A DNA stretch of 64,000 bases from Baylisascaris procyonis (lineage: Eukaryota > Nematoda > Chromadorea > Rhabditida > Ascarididae), in assembly GCA_037389465.1 (NCBI GenBank), contig JAZARR010000295.1, forward strand, positions 1 through 64,000, written 5' to 3'. The notes under the pieces were generated by a model that worked only from the letters and a program-made list of their open reading frames with translations, had not been told where the DNA came from and searched no databases. Below, one piece after another: positions 43,675 to 59,890 of this stretch; the first letter of the stretch is position 1; each line of letters starts with the position of its first letter. The position numbers and the translations under genes are program-made.

Positions 43675-44157
43675 CAATCAACAATCAACAATCAACAATC
43701 AACAATCAACAATCAACAATCAACAATCAACAATCAACAATCAACAATCAACAATCAACAATCAACAATCAACAATCAACAATCAACAATCAACAATCAA
43801 CAATCAACAATCAACAATCAACAATCAACAATCAACAATCAACAATCAACAATCAACAATCAACAATCAACAATCAACAATCAACAATCAACAATCAACA
43901 ATCAACAATCAACAATCAACAATCAACAATCAACAATCAACAATCAACAATCAACAATCAACAATCAACAATCAACAATCAACAATCAACAATCAACAAT
44001 CAACAATCAACAATCAACAATCAACAATCAACAATCAACAATCAACAATCAACAATCAACAATCAACAATCAACAATCAACAATCAACAATCAACAATCA
44101 ACAATCAACAATCAACAATCAACAATCAACAATCAACAATCAACAATCAACAATCAA
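43675..44157 (+). repeat. Pure A-unit run, 69 copies
   Basis: The run is 483 bp, exactly 69 heptamers, between a CAATAATC-type phase shift near 43665 and a lone AAT insert at 44158. After that insert, 44 more pure A-units (44168-44475) lead to another lone insert at 44476. Confidence 0.85.
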
Positions 44158-45234
44158 CAATAATCAACAATCAACAATCAACAATCAACAATCAACAATC
44201 AACAATCAACAATCAACAATCAACAATCAACAATCAACAATCAACAATCAACAATCAACAATCAACAATCAACAATCAACAATCAACAATCAACAATCAA
44301 CAATCAACAATCAACAATCAACAATCAACAATCAACAATCAACAATCAACAATCAACAATCAACAATCAACAATCAACAATCAACAATCAACAATCAACA
44401 ATCAACAATCAACAATCAACAATCAACAATCAACAATCAACAATCAACAATCAACAATCAACAATCAACAATCAACAATAATCAACAATCAACAATCAAC
44501 AATCAACAATCAACAATCAACAATCAACAATCAACAATCAACAATCAACAATCAACAATCAACAATCAACAATCAACAATCAACAATCAACAATCAACAA
44601 TCAACAATCAACAATCAACAATCATCAATCAACAATCAACAATCAACAATCAACAATCAACAATCAACAATCAACAATCAACAATCATCAATCAACAATC
44701 AACAATCAACAATCAACAATCAACAATCAACAATCAACAATCAACAATCAACAATCAACAATCAACAATCAACAATCAACAATCAACAATCAACAATCAA
44801 CAATCAACAATCAACAATCAACAATCAACAATCAACAATCAACAATCAACAATCAACAATCATCAATCAACAATCAACAATCAACAATCAACAATCAACA
44901 ATCAACAATCATCAATCATCAATCAACAATCAACAATCAACAATCAACAATCAACAATCAACAATCAACAATCAACAATCAACAATCAACAATCAACAAT
45001 CAACAATCAACAATCAACAATCAACAATCAACAATCAACAATCAACAATCAACAATCAACAATCAACAATCAACAATCAACAATCAACAATCAACAATCA
45101 ACAATCAACAATCAACAATCAACAATCAACAATCAACAATCAACAATCAACAATCAACAATCAACAATCAACAATCAACAATCAACAATCAACAATCAAC
45201 AATCAACAATCAACAATCAACAATCAACAATCAA

Positions 45235-45432
45235 CAATCATCAATCAACAATCAACAATCAACAATCAACAATCAACAATCAACAATCAACAATAATCAA
45301 CAATCAACAATCAACAATAATCAACAATCAACAATCAACAATCAACAATCAACAATCAACAATAATCAACAATCAACAATCAACAATAATCAACAATCAA
45401 CAATCAACAATAATCAACAATCAACAATCAAC
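45235..45432 (+). repeat. Higher-order cassette with the third insert missing, copy 3
   Basis: A T-unit at 45235 and seven A-units precede inserts at 45292, 45316, 45361, 45385 and 45409, with steps 24, 45, 24 and 24 bp. The leading T-unit is kept, as in the 17930 copy, but no T-type heptamer is seen in the second unit. The 45 A-units before the T-unit (44920-45234) are pure. Confidence 0.88.
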
Positions 45433-48400
45433 AATCAACAATCAACAATCAACAATCAACAATCAACAATCAACAATCAACAATCAACAATCAACAATCA
45501 ACAATCAACAATCAACAATCAACAATCAACAATCAACAATCAACAATCAACAATCAACAATCAACAATCAACAATCAACAATCAACAATCAACAATCAAC
45601 AATCAACAATCAACAATCAACAATCAACAATCAACAATCAACAATCAACAATCAACAATCAACAATCAACAATCAACAATCAATCAACAATCAACAATCA
45701 ACAATAATCAACAATCAACAATCAACAATCAACAATCAACAATCAACAATCAACAATCATCAATCAACAATCATCAATCATCAATCATCAATCATCAATC
45801 AACAATCATCAATCATCAATCATCAATCATCAATCATCAATCAACAATCATCAATCATCAATCATCAATCATCAATCAACAATCATCAATCAACAATCAA
45901 CAATCAACAATCAACAATCAACAATCAACAATCAACAATCAACAATCAACAATCAACAATCATCACAATCAACAATCAACAATCAACAATCAACAATCAA
46001 TCAACAATCAACAATCAACAATCAACAATCAACAATCAACAATCAACAATCAACAATCAACAATCAACAATCAACAATCAACAATCATCAATCAACAATC
46101 AACAATCAACAATCAACAATCAACAATCAACAATCAACAATCAACAATCAACAATCAACAATCAACAATCAACAATCAACAATCAACAATCAACAATCAA
46201 CAATCAACAATCAACAATCAACAATCAACAATCAACAATCAACAATCAACAATCAACAATCAACAATCAACAATCAACAATCAACAATCAACAATCAACA
46301 ATCAACAATCAACAATCAACAATCAACAATCAACAATCAACAATCAACAATCAACAATCAACAATCAACAATCAACAATCAACAATCAACAATCAACAAT
46401 CAACAATCAACAATCATCAACAATCAACAATCAACCATCAATCAACAATCAACAATCAACAATCAACAATCAACAATCAACAATCAACAATCAACAATCA
46501 ACAATCAACAATCAACAATCAACAATCAACAATCAACAATCAACAATCAACAATCAACAATCAACAATCAACAATCAACAATCAACAATCAACAATCAAC
46601 AATCAACAATCAACAATCAACAATCAACAATCAACAATCAACAATCAACAATCAACAATCAACAATCAACAATCAACAATCAACAATCAACAATCAACAA
46701 TCAACAATCAACAATCAACAATCAACAATCATCAACAATCAACAATCAACAATCAACAATCAACAATCAACAATCAACAATCAACAATCAACAATCATCA
46801 ATCAACAATCAACAATAATCAACAATCAACAATCAACAATCAACAATCAACAATCAACAATCAACAATCAACAATCAACAATCAACAATCAACAATCAAC
46901 AATCATCAACAATCAACAATCAACAATCAACAATCAACAATCAACAATCAACAATAATCAACAATCAACAATCAACAATCAATCAACAATCAACAAACAA
47001 CAATCAACAATCAACAATCAACAATCAACAATCAACAATCAACAATCAACAATCAACAATCAACAATCAACAATCAACAATCAACAATCAACAATCAACA
47101 ATCAACAATCAACAATCAACAATCAACAATCAACAATCAACAATCAACAATCAACAATCAACAATCAACAATCAACAATCAACAATCAACAATCAACAAT
47201 CAACAATCAACAATCAACAATCAACAATCAACAATCAACAATCAACAATCAACAATCAACAATCAACAATCAACAATCAACAATCAACAATCAACAATCA
47301 ACAATCAACAATCAACAATCAACAATCAACAATCAACAATCAACAATCAACAATCAACAACAATCAACAATCAACAATCATCACAATCAACAATCAACAA
47401 TCAACAATCAACAATCAACAATCAACAATCAACAATCAACAATCAACAATCAACAATCAACAATCATCAATCAACAATCAACAATCAACAATCAACAATC
47501 AACAATCAACAATCAACAATCAACAATCAACAATCAACAATCAACAATCAACAATCAACAATCAACAATCAACAATCAACAATCAACAATCAACAATCAA
47601 CAATCAATAATCAACAATCAACAATCAACAATAATCAACAATCAACAATCAACAATCAACAATCAACAATCAACAATCAACAATAATCAACAATCAACAA
47701 TCAACAATCAACAATCAACAATCAACAATCAACAATCAAATCAACAATCAACAATCAACAATCAATCAACAATCAACAATCAACAATCAACAATCAACAA
47801 TCAACAATCAACAATCAACAATCAACAATCAACAATCAACAATCAACAATCAACAATCAACAATCAACAATCAACAATCAACAATCAACAATCAACAATC
47901 AACAATCAACAATCAACAATCAACAATCAACAATCATCAATCAACAATCAACAATCAACAATCAACAATCAACAATCAACAATCAACAATCAACAATCAA
48001 CAATCAACAATCAACAATCAACAATCAACAATCAACAATCAACAATCAACAATCAACAATCAACAATCAACAATCAACAATCAACAATCAACAATCAACA
48101 ATCAACAATCAACAATCAACAATCAACAATCAACAATCAACAATCAACAATCAACAATCAACAATCAACAATCAACAATCAACAATCAACAATCAACAAT
48201 CAACAATCAACAATCAACAATCAACAATCAACAATCAACAATCAATCAACAATCAACAATCATCAATCATCAATCATCAATCAACAATCATCAATCATCA
48301 ATCAACAATCAACAATCATCAATCAACAATCAACAATCATCAATCATCAATCAACAATCATCAATCAACAATCAACAATCATCAATCATCAATCAACAAT

Positions 48401-48969
48401 CAACAATCAACAATCAACAATCAACAATCAACAATCAACAATCAACAATCAACAATCATCAATCAACAATCAACAATCAACAATCAACAATCAACAATCA
48501 ACAATCAACAATCAACAATCAACAATCAACAATCAACAATCAACAATCAACAATCAACAATCAACAATCAACAATCAACAATCAACAATCAACAATCAAC
48601 AATCAACAATCAACAATCAACAATCAACAATCATCAATCAACAATCAACAATCAACAATCAACAATCAACAATCAACAATCAACAATCAACAATCAACAA
48701 TCAACAATCAACAATCAACAATCAACAATCAACAATCAACAATCAACAATCAACAATCAACAATCAACAATCAACAATCAACAATCAACAATCAACAATC
48801 AACAATCAACAATCAACAATCAACAATAATCAACAATCAACAATCAACAATAATCAACAATCAACAATCAACAATCATCAATCAACAATCAACAATCAAC
48901 AATCAACAATCAACAATCAACAATCAACAATCAACAATCAACAATCAACAATCAACAATCAACAATCAT

Positions 48970-49487
48970 CAATCAACAATCAACAATCAACAATCAACAA
49001 TCAACAATCAACAATCAACAATCAACAATCAACAATCAACAATCAACAATCAACAATCAACAATCAACAATCAACAATCAACAATCAACAATCAACAATC
49101 AACAATCAACAATCAACAATCAACAATCAACAATCAACAATCAACAATCAACAATCAACAATCAACAATCAACAATCAACAATCAACAATCAACAATCAA
49201 CAATCAACAATCAACAATCAACAATCAACAATCAACAATCAACAATCAACAATCAACAATCAACAATCAACAATCAACAATCAACAATCAACAATCAACA
49301 ATCAACAATCAACAATCAACAATCAACAATCAACAATCAACAATCAACAATCAACAATCAACAATCAACAATCAACAATCAACAATCAACAATCAACAAT
49401 CAACAATCAACAATCAACAATCAACAATCAACAATCAACAATCAACAATCAACAATCAACAATCAACAATCAACAATCAACAATCAA
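48970..49487 (+). repeat. Pure A-unit run, 74 copies
   Basis: The run is 518 bp, exactly 74 heptamers, between a T-unit at 48963 and a lone AAT insert at 49488. It contains nothing else. Confidence 0.85.
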
Positions 49488-50660
49488 CAATAATCAACAA
49501 TCAACAATCAACAATCAACAATCAACAATCAACAATCAACAATCAACAATCATCAATCATCAATCATCAATCATCAATCATCAATCATCAATCATCAATC
49601 AACAATCAACAATCAACAATCAACAATCAACAATCAACAATCAACAATCAACAATCAACAATCAACAATCAACAATCAACAATCAACAATCAACAATCAA
49701 CAATCAACAATCAACAATCAACAATCAACAATCAACAATCAACAATCAACAATCAACAATCAACAATCAACAATCAACAATCAACAATCAACAATCAACA
49801 ATCAACAATCAACAATCAACAATCAACAATCAACAATCAACAATCAACAATCAACAATCAACAATCAACAATCAACAATCAACAATCAACAATCAACAAT
49901 CAACAATCAACAATCAACAATCATCAATCAACAATCAACAATCAACAATCAACAATCAACAATCAACAATCAACAATCAACAATCAACAATCAACAATCA
50001 ACAATCAACAATCAACAATCAACAATCAACAATCAACAATCAACAATCAACAATCAACAATCAACAATCAACAATCAACAATCAACAATCAACAATCAAC
50101 AATCAACAATCAACAATCAACAATCAACAATCAACAATCAACAATCAACAATCAACAATCAACAATCAACAATCAAACAATCAACAATCAACAATCAACA
50201 ATCAACAATCATCAATCATCAATCATCAATCATCAATCATCAATCATCAATCAACAATCAACAATCAACAATCAACAATCAACAATCAACAATCATCAAT
50301 CAACAATCATCAATCATCAATCAACAATCAACAATCAACAATCAACAATCAACAATCAACAATCAACAATCAACAATCAACAATCAACAATCAACAATCA
50401 ACAATCAACAATCAACAATCAACAATCAACAATCAACAATCAACAATCAACAATCAACAATCAACAATCAACAATCAACAATCAACAATCAACAATCAAC
50501 AATCAACAATCAACAATCAACAATCAACAATCAACAATCAACAATCAACAATCAACAATCAACAATCAACAATCAACAATCATCAATCAACAATCAACAA
50601 TCAACAATCAACAATCAACAATCAACAATCAACAATCAACAATCAACAATCAACAATCAA

Positions 50661-50830
50661 CAATAATCAACAATCAACAATCAACAATAATCAACAATCA
50701 ACAATCAACAATCATCAACAATCAACAATCAACAATCAATCAACAATCAACAATCAACAATCAAACAATCAACAATCAACAATCATCAACAATCAACAAT
50801 CAACAATCATCAACAATCAACAATCAACAA
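50661..50830 (+). repeat. Degenerate 24-bp cassette with mixed inserts
   Basis: Insert positions near 50662, 50686, 50710 (CATC), 50734 (AATC tetramer), 50759 (extra-A form), 50783 (CATC) and 50807 (CATC) keep roughly 24-bp spacing while the insert type changes from slot to slot. The leading T-unit at 50577 is followed by 11 A-units, not 7. Confidence 0.75.
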
Positions 50831-51195
50831 TCAACAATCAACAATCAACAATCAACAATCAACAATCAACAATCAACAATCAACAATCAACAATCAACAA
50901 TCAACAATCAACAATCAACAATCAACAATCAACAATCAACAATCAACAATCAACAATCAACAATCAACAATCAACAATCAACAATCAACAATCAACAATC
51001 AACAATCAACAATCAACAATCAACAATCAACAATCAACAATCAACAATCAACAATCAACAATCAACAATCAACAATCAACAATCAACAATCAACAATCAA
51101 CAATCAACAATCAACAATCATCAACAATCAACAATCAACAATCAACAATCAACAATCAACAATCAACAATCAACAATCAACAATCAACAATCAAA

Positions 51196-51692
51196 CAATC
51201 AACAATCAACAATCAACAATCAACAATCAACAATCAACAATCAACAATCAACAATCAACAATCAACAATCAACAATCAACAATCAACAATCAACAATCAA
51301 CAATCAACAATCAACAATCAACAATCAACAATCAACAATCAACAATCAACAATCAACAATCAACAATCAACAATCAACAATCAACAATCAACAATCAACA
51401 ATCAACAATCAACAATCAACAATCAACAATCAACAATCAACAATCAACAATCAACAATCAACAATCAACAATCAACAATCAACAATCAACAATCAACAAT
51501 CAACAATCAACAATCAACAATCAACAATCAACAATCAACAATCAACAATCAACAATCAACAATCAACAATCAACAATCAACAATCAACAATCAACAATCA
51601 ACAATCAACAATCAACAATCAACAATCAACAATCAACAATCAACAATCAACAATCAACAATCAACAATCAACAATCAACAATCAACAATCAA
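51196..51692 (+). repeat. Pure A-unit run, 71 copies
   Basis: The run is 497 bp, exactly 71 heptamers, from an extra-A junction near 51195 to a CATC insert at 51693. A second extra-A junction near 51751 begins another pure run of 55 units to 52137. Confidence 0.85.
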
Positions 51693-52196
51693 CAATCATC
51701 AACAATCAACAATCAACAATCAACAATCAACAATCAACAATCAACAATCAAACAATCAACAATCAACAATCAACAATCAACAATCAACAATCAACAATCA
51801 ACAATCAACAATCAACAATCAACAATCAACAATCAACAATCAACAATCAACAATCAACAATCAACAATCAACAATCAACAATCAACAATCAACAATCAAC
51901 AATCAACAATCAACAATCAACAATCAACAATCAACAATCAACAATCAACAATCAACAATCAACAATCAACAATCAACAATCAACAATCAACAATCAACAA
52001 TCAACAATCAACAATCAACAATCAACAATCAACAATCAACAATCAACAATCAACAATCAACAATCAACAATCAACAATCAACAATCAACAATCAACAATC
52101 AACAATCAACAATCAACAATCAACAATCAACAATCAACAATCATCAACAATCAACAATCAACAATCAATCAACAATCAACAATCAACAATCAACAA

Positions 52197-52620
52197 TCAT
52201 CAATCATCAATCATCAATCATCAATCATCAATCATCAATCATCAATCACAATCAACAATCATCAATCATCAATCAACAATCAACAATCAACAATCAACAA
52301 TCATCAATCAACAATCATCAATCAACAATCATCAATCAACAATCAACAATCAACAATCAACAATCATCAATCAACAATCATCAATCAACAATCAACAATC
52401 AACAATCAACAATCAACAATCAACAATCATCAATCATCAATCAACAATCAACAATCAACAATCAACAATCAACAATCAACAATCAACAATCAACAATCAA
52501 CAATCAACAATCAACAATCAACAATCAACAATCATCAATCAACAATCAACAATCATCAATCATCAATCAACAATCAACAATCATCAATCAACAATCATCA
52601 ATCAACAATCATCAATCAAC
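52197..52620 (+). repeat. T-unit island group
   Basis: A run of T-units at about 52197-52245 ends in a CAATCACAATC deletion junction, then T- and A-units alternate to about 52440 and again at 52530-52620. Similar mixed groups lie at 53270-53455 and 53690-53880; the last holds an extra-A junction (CAAATCATC) near 53769. Confidence 0.8.
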
Positions 52621-54340
52621 AATCAACAATCAACAATCAACAATCAACAATCAACAATCAACAATCATCAATCAACAATCAACAATCAACAATCAACAAT
52701 CAACAATCAACAATCAACAATCAACAATCAACAATCAACAATCAACAATCAACAATCAACAATCAACAATCATCAATCAACAATCAACAATCAACAATCA
52801 ACAATCAACAATCAACAATCAACAATCAACAATCAACAATCAACAATCAACAATCAACAATCAACAATCAACAATCAATCAACAATCAACAATCAACAAT
52901 CAACAATCAACAATCAACAATCAACAATCAACAATCAACAATCAACAATCAACAATCAACAATCAACAATCAACAATCAACAATCAACAATCAACAATCA
53001 ACAATCAACAATCAACAATCAACAATCAACAATCAACAATCAACAATCAACAATCAACAATCATCAATCAACAATCAACAATCAACAATCAACAATCAAC
53101 AATCAACAATCATCAATCAACAATCAACAATCATCAATCAACAATCAACAATCAACAATCAACAATCAACAATCAACAATCAACAATCAACAATCAACAA
53201 TCAACAATCAACAATCAACAATCAACAATCAACAATCAACAATCAACAATCAACAATCAACAATCATCAATCAACAATCAACAATCATCAATCAACAATC
53301 AACAATCATCAATCAACAATCATCAATCATCAATCATCAATCATCAATCAACAATCATCAATCAACAATCAACAATCATCAATCATCAATCATCAATCAT
53401 CAATCAACAATCATCAATCATCAATCAACAATCATCAATCAACAATCATCAATCAACAATCAACAATCAACAATCAACAATCAACAATCAACAATCAACA
53501 ATCAACAATCAACAATCAACAATCAACAATCAACAATCAACAATCAACAATCAACAATCAACAATCAACAATCAACAATCAACAATCAACAATCAACAAT
53601 CAACAATCAACAATCAACAATAATCAACAATCAACAATCAACAATCAACAATCAACAATCAACAATCAACAATCAACAATCAACAATCAACAATCATCAA
53701 TCAACAATCATCAATCATCAATCAACAATCAACAATCATCAATCATCAATCATCAATCATCAATCATCAAATCATCAATCATCAATCAACAATCAACAAT
53801 CATCAATCATCAATCAACAATCATCAATCAACAATCATCAATCATCAATCATCAATCATCAATCAACAATCATCAATCAACAATCAACAATCAACAATCA
53901 ACAATCAACAATCAACAATCAACAATCAACAATCAACAATCAACAATCAACAATCAACAATCAACAATCAACAATCAACAATCAACAATCAACAATCAAC
54001 AATCAACAATCAACAATCAACAATCAACAATCAACAATCAACAATCAACAATCAACAATCAACAATCAACAATCAACAATCAACAATCAACAATCAACAA
54101 TCAACAATCAACAATCAACAATCAACAATCAACAATCAACAATCAACAATCAACAATCAACAATCAACAATCAACAATCAACAATCAACAATCAACAATC
54201 AACAATCAACAATCAACAATCAACAATCAACAATCAACAATCAACAATCAACAATCAATCAACAATCAACAATCAACAATCAACAATCAACAATCAACAA
54301 TCAACAATCAACAATCAACAATCAACAATCAACAATCAAC

Positions 54341-54505
54341 AATCATCAACAATCAACAATCAACAATAATCAACAATCAACAATCAACAATCATCAACAA
54401 TCAACAATCAACAATAATCAACAATCATCAATCAACAATAATCAACAATCAACAATCAACAAATCAACAATCAACAATCAACAATCATCAACAATCAACA
54501 ATCAA
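54341..54505 (+). repeat. Degenerate 24-bp cassette
   Basis: Slots near 54341 (CATC), 54365, 54389 (CATC), 54413, 54437, 54461 (AAATC) and 54483 (CATC) keep close to 24-bp spacing. The T-type heptamer is in the 54413 unit, not the second slot, so this copy is out of register with the 176-bp family or has gained units at its left. Confidence 0.75.
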
Positions 54506-56384
54506 CAATCAACAATCAACAATCAACAATCAACAATCAACAATCAACAATCAACAATCAACAATCAACAATCAACAATCAACAATCAACAATCAACAAT
54601 CAACAATCAACAATCAACAATCAACAATCAACAATCAACAATCAACAATCAACAATCAACAATCAACAATCAACAATCAACAATCAACAATCAACAATCA
54701 ACAATCAACAATCAACAATCATCAATCAACAATCAACAATCATCAATCATCAATCATCAATCATCAATCATCAATCAACAATCAACAATCAACAATCAAC
54801 AATCAACAATCAACAATCAACAATCAACAATCAACAATCATCAACAATCAACAATCAACAATCAACAATCAACAATCAACAATAATCAACAATCAACAAT
54901 CAACAATCAACAATCAACAATCAACAATCAACAATCAACAATCAACAATCAACAATCAACAATCAACAATCAACAATAATCAACAATCAACAATCAACAA
55001 TCAACAATCAACAATCAACAATCAACAATCAACAATCAACAATCAACAATCAACAATCAACAATCAACAATCAACAATCAACAATCAACAATCAACAATC
55101 AACAATCAACAATCAACAATCAACAATCAACAATCAACAATCAACAATCAACAATCAACAATCAACAATCAACAATCAACAATCAACAATCAACAATCAA
55201 CAATCAACAATCAACAATCAACAATCAACAATCAACAATCAACAATCAACAATCAACAATCAACAATCAACAATCAACAATCAACAATAATCAACAATCA
55301 ACAATCAACAATCAACAATCAACAATCAACAATCAACAATCAACAATCAACAATCAACAATCATCAACAATCAACAATCAACAATCAACAATCAACAATC
55401 AACAATCAACAATCAACAATCAACAATCAACAATCAACAATCAACAATCAACAATCAACAATCAACAATCAACAATCAACAATCATCAATCAACAATCAA
55501 CAATCAACAATCAACAATCAACAATCAACAATCAACAATCAACAATCAACAATCAACAATCAACAATCAACAATCAACAATCAACAATCAACAATCAACA
55601 ATCAACAATCAACAATCAACAATCAACAATCAACAATCAACAATCAACAATCAACAATCAACAATCAACAATCAACAATCAACAATCAACAATCAACAAT
55701 CAACAATCAACAATCAACAATCAACAATCAACAATCAACAATCAACAATCAACAATCAACAATCAACAATCAACAATCAACAATCAACAATCAACAATCA
55801 TCAATCAACAATCAACAATCATCAATCAACAATCAACAATCAACAATCAACAATCAACAATCAACAATCAACAATCAACAATCAACAATCAACAATCAAT
55901 CAACAATCAACAATCAACAATCAACAATCAACAATCAACAATCAACAATCAACAATCAACAATCAACAATCAACAATCAACAATCAACAATCAACAATCA
56001 ACAATCAACAATCAACAATCAACAATCAACAATCAACAATCAACAATCAACAATCAACAATCAACAATCAACAATCAACAATCAACAATCAACAATCAAC
56101 AATCAACAATCAACAATCAACAATCAACAATCAACAATCAACAATCAACAATCAACAATCAACAATCAACAATCAACAATCAACAATCAACAATCAACAA
56201 TCAACAATCAACAATCAACAATCATCAATCAACAATCAACAATCAACAATCAACAATCAACAATCAACAATCAACAATCAACAATCAACAATCAACAATC
56301 AACAATCAACAATCAACAATCAACAATCAACAATCAACAATCAACAATAATCAACAATCAACAATCAACAATAATCAACAATCA

Positions 56385-56580
56385 ACAATCATCAATCATC
56401 AATCATCAATCATCAATCATCAATCATCAATCATCAATCATCAATCATCAATCATCAATCAACAATCATCAATCATCAATCAACAATCATCAAATAACAA
56501 TCATCAATCATCAATCATCAATCAACAATCAACAATCATCAATCAACAATCAACAATCAACAATCAACAATCATCAATCA
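56385..56580 (+). repeat. T-unit island with an unusual CAAATAAC unit
   Basis: About ten T-units are followed by mixed T- and A-units. At 56491-56500 one unit reads CAAATAACAA, the only instance of this variant I found. The island starts a section (56.4-61.4 kb) in which T islands are more frequent. Confidence 0.8.
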
Positions 56581-58739
56581 ACAATCAACAATCAACAATC
56601 AACAATCAACAATCAACAATCAACAATCAACAATCAACAATCAACAATCAACAATCAACAATCAACAATCAACAATCAACAATCAACAATCAACAATCAA
56701 CAATCAACAATCAACAATCAACAATCAACAATCAACAATCAACAATCAACAATCAACAATCAACAATCAACAATCAACAATCAACAATCAACAATCATCA
56801 ATCAACAATCATCAATCATCAATCAACAATCAACAATCAACAATCAACAATCAACAATCAACAATCAACAATCAACAATCAACAATCAACAATCAACAAT
56901 CAACAATCAACAATCAACAATCAACAATCAACAATCAACAATCAACAATCAACAATCAACAATCAACAATCAACAATCAACAATCAACAATCAACAATCA
57001 ACAATCAACAATCAACAATCAACAATCAACAATCAACAATCAACAATCAACAATCAACAATCAACAATCATCAATCATCAATCATCAATCATCAATCATC
57101 AATCATCAATCATCAATCACCAATCAACAATCATCAATCATCAATCAACAATCATCAATCAACAATCATCAATCATCAATCATCAATCATCAATCAACAA
57201 TCATCAATCAACAATCAACAATCAACAATCAACAATCAACAATCAACAATCAACAATCAACAATCAACAATCAACAATCAACAATCAACAATCAACAATC
57301 AACAATCAACAATCAACAATCAACAATCAACAATCAACAATCAACAATCAACAATCAACAATCAACAATCAACAATCAACAATCAACAATCAACAATCAA
57401 CAATCAACAATCAACAATCATCAATCAACAATCAACAATCAACAATCAACAATCAACAATCAACAATCAACAATCAACAATCAACAATCAACAATCAACA
57501 ATCAACAATCAACAATCAACAATCAACAATCAACAATCAACAATCAACAATCAACAATCAACAATCAACAATCAACAATCAACAATCAACAATCAACAAT
57601 CAACAATCAACAATCAACAATCAACAATCAACAATCAACAATCAACAATCAACAATCAACAATCAACAATCAACAATCAACAATCAACAATCAACAATCA
57701 TCAACAATCAACAATCAACAATCAACAATCAACAATCATCAATCATCAATCATCAATCAACAATCATCAATCATCAATCATCAATCATCAATCAACAATC
57801 AACAATCAACAATCAACAATCAACAATCAACAATCAACAATCAACAATCAACAATCAACAATCAACAATCAACAATCATCAATCAACAATCAACAATCAA
57901 CAATCAACAATCAACAATCAACAATCAACAATCAACAATCAACAATCAACAATCAACAATCAACAATCAACAATCAACAATCAACAATCAACAATCAACA
58001 ATCAACAATCAACAATCAACAATCAACAATCAACAATCAACAATCAACAATCAACAATCAACAATCAACAATCAACAATCAACAATCAACAATCAACAAT
58101 CAACAATCAACAATCAATCAACAATCAACAATCAACAATCAACAATCAACAATCATCAATCAACAATCAACAATCAACAATCAACAATCAACAATCATCA
58201 ACAATCAACAATCAACAATCAACAATAATCAACAATCAACAATCAACAATCAACAATCAACAATCAACAATCAACAATAATCAACAATCAACAATCAACA
58301 ATCAACAATCAACAATCAACAATCAACAATCAACAATCAACAATCAACAATCAACAATCAACAATCAACAATCAACAATCAACAATCAACAATCAACAAT
58401 CAACAATCAACAATCAACAATCAACAATCAACAATCAACAATCAACAATCAACAATCAACAATCAACAATCAACAATCAACAATCAACAATCAACAATCA
58501 ACAATCAACAATCAACAATCAACAATCAACAATCAACAATCAACAATCAACAATCAACAATCAACAATCAACAATCAACAATCAACAATCAACAATCAAC
58601 AATCAACAATCAACAATCAACAATCAACAATCAATCAACAATCAACAATCAACAATCAACAATCAACAATCAACAATCAACAATCAATCAACAATCAACA
58701 ATAATCAACAATCAACAATCAACAATCAACAATCAACAA

Positions 58740-58765
58740 TCATCAACAATCAACAAGCAACAATC
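58740..58765 (+). repeat. CATC insert with an AAGC unit
   Basis: A CATC-type insert is followed by a unit in which T is replaced by G at 58757 (CAACAAGCAAC). It is one of only 12 G's on the + strand and is not seen in other copies. Confidence 0.7.
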
Positions 58766-59704
58766 AACAATCAACAATCAACAATCAACAATCAACAATC
58801 AACAATCAACAATCATCAATCAACAATCATCAATCAACAATCATCAATCAACAATCAACAATCAACAATCAACAATCAACAATCAACAATCAACAATCAA
58901 CAATCAACAATCAACAATCAACAATCAACAATCAACAATCAACAATCATCAATCAACAATCAACAATCAACAATCAACAATCATCAATCAACAATCATCA
59001 ATCAACAATCAACAATCAACAATCAACAATCAACAATCAACAATCAACAATCAACAATCAACAATCAACAATCAACAATCAACAATCAACAATCAACAAT
59101 CAACAATCAACAATCAACAATCAACAATCAACAATCAACAATCAACAATCAACAATCAACAATCAACAATCAACAATCAACAATCAACAATCAACAATCA
59201 ACAATCAACAATCAACAATCAACAATCAACAATCAACAATAATCAACAATCAACAATCAACAATCATCAACAATCAACAATCAACAATAATCAACAATCA
59301 ACAATCAACAATCATCAACAATCAACAATCAACAATCATCAATCAACAATCAACAATAATCAACAATCAACAATCAACAATCAACAATCAACAATCAACA
59401 ATCAACAATCAACAATCAACAATCAACAATCAACAATCAACAATCAACAATCAACAATCAACAATCAACAATCAACAATCAACAATCAACAATCAACAAT
59501 CAACAATCAACAATCAACAATCAACAATCAACAATCAACAATCAACAATCAACAATCAACAATCAACAATCAACAATCAACAATCAACAATCAACAATCA
59601 ACAATCAACAATCAACAATCAACAATCAACAATCAACAATCAACAATCAACAATCAACAATCAACAATAATCAACAATCAACAATCAACAATAACAACAA
59701 TCAA

Positions 59705-59890
59705 CAATCATCAATCATCAATCATCAATCATCAATCATCAATCATCAATCATCAATCATCAATCATCAATCATCAATCATCAATCATCAATCATCAATC
59801 AACAATCATCAATCAACAATCATCAATCAACAATCATCAATCATCAATCAACAATCATCAATCAACAATCAACAATCAACAATCAACAAT
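59705..59890 (+). repeat. T-unit island
   Basis: After an irregular junction (AATAACAAC near 59690-59700), a long run of T-units is followed by alternating T- and A-units to about 59890. The alternating tail is like the block borders in domain I. Confidence 0.8.
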
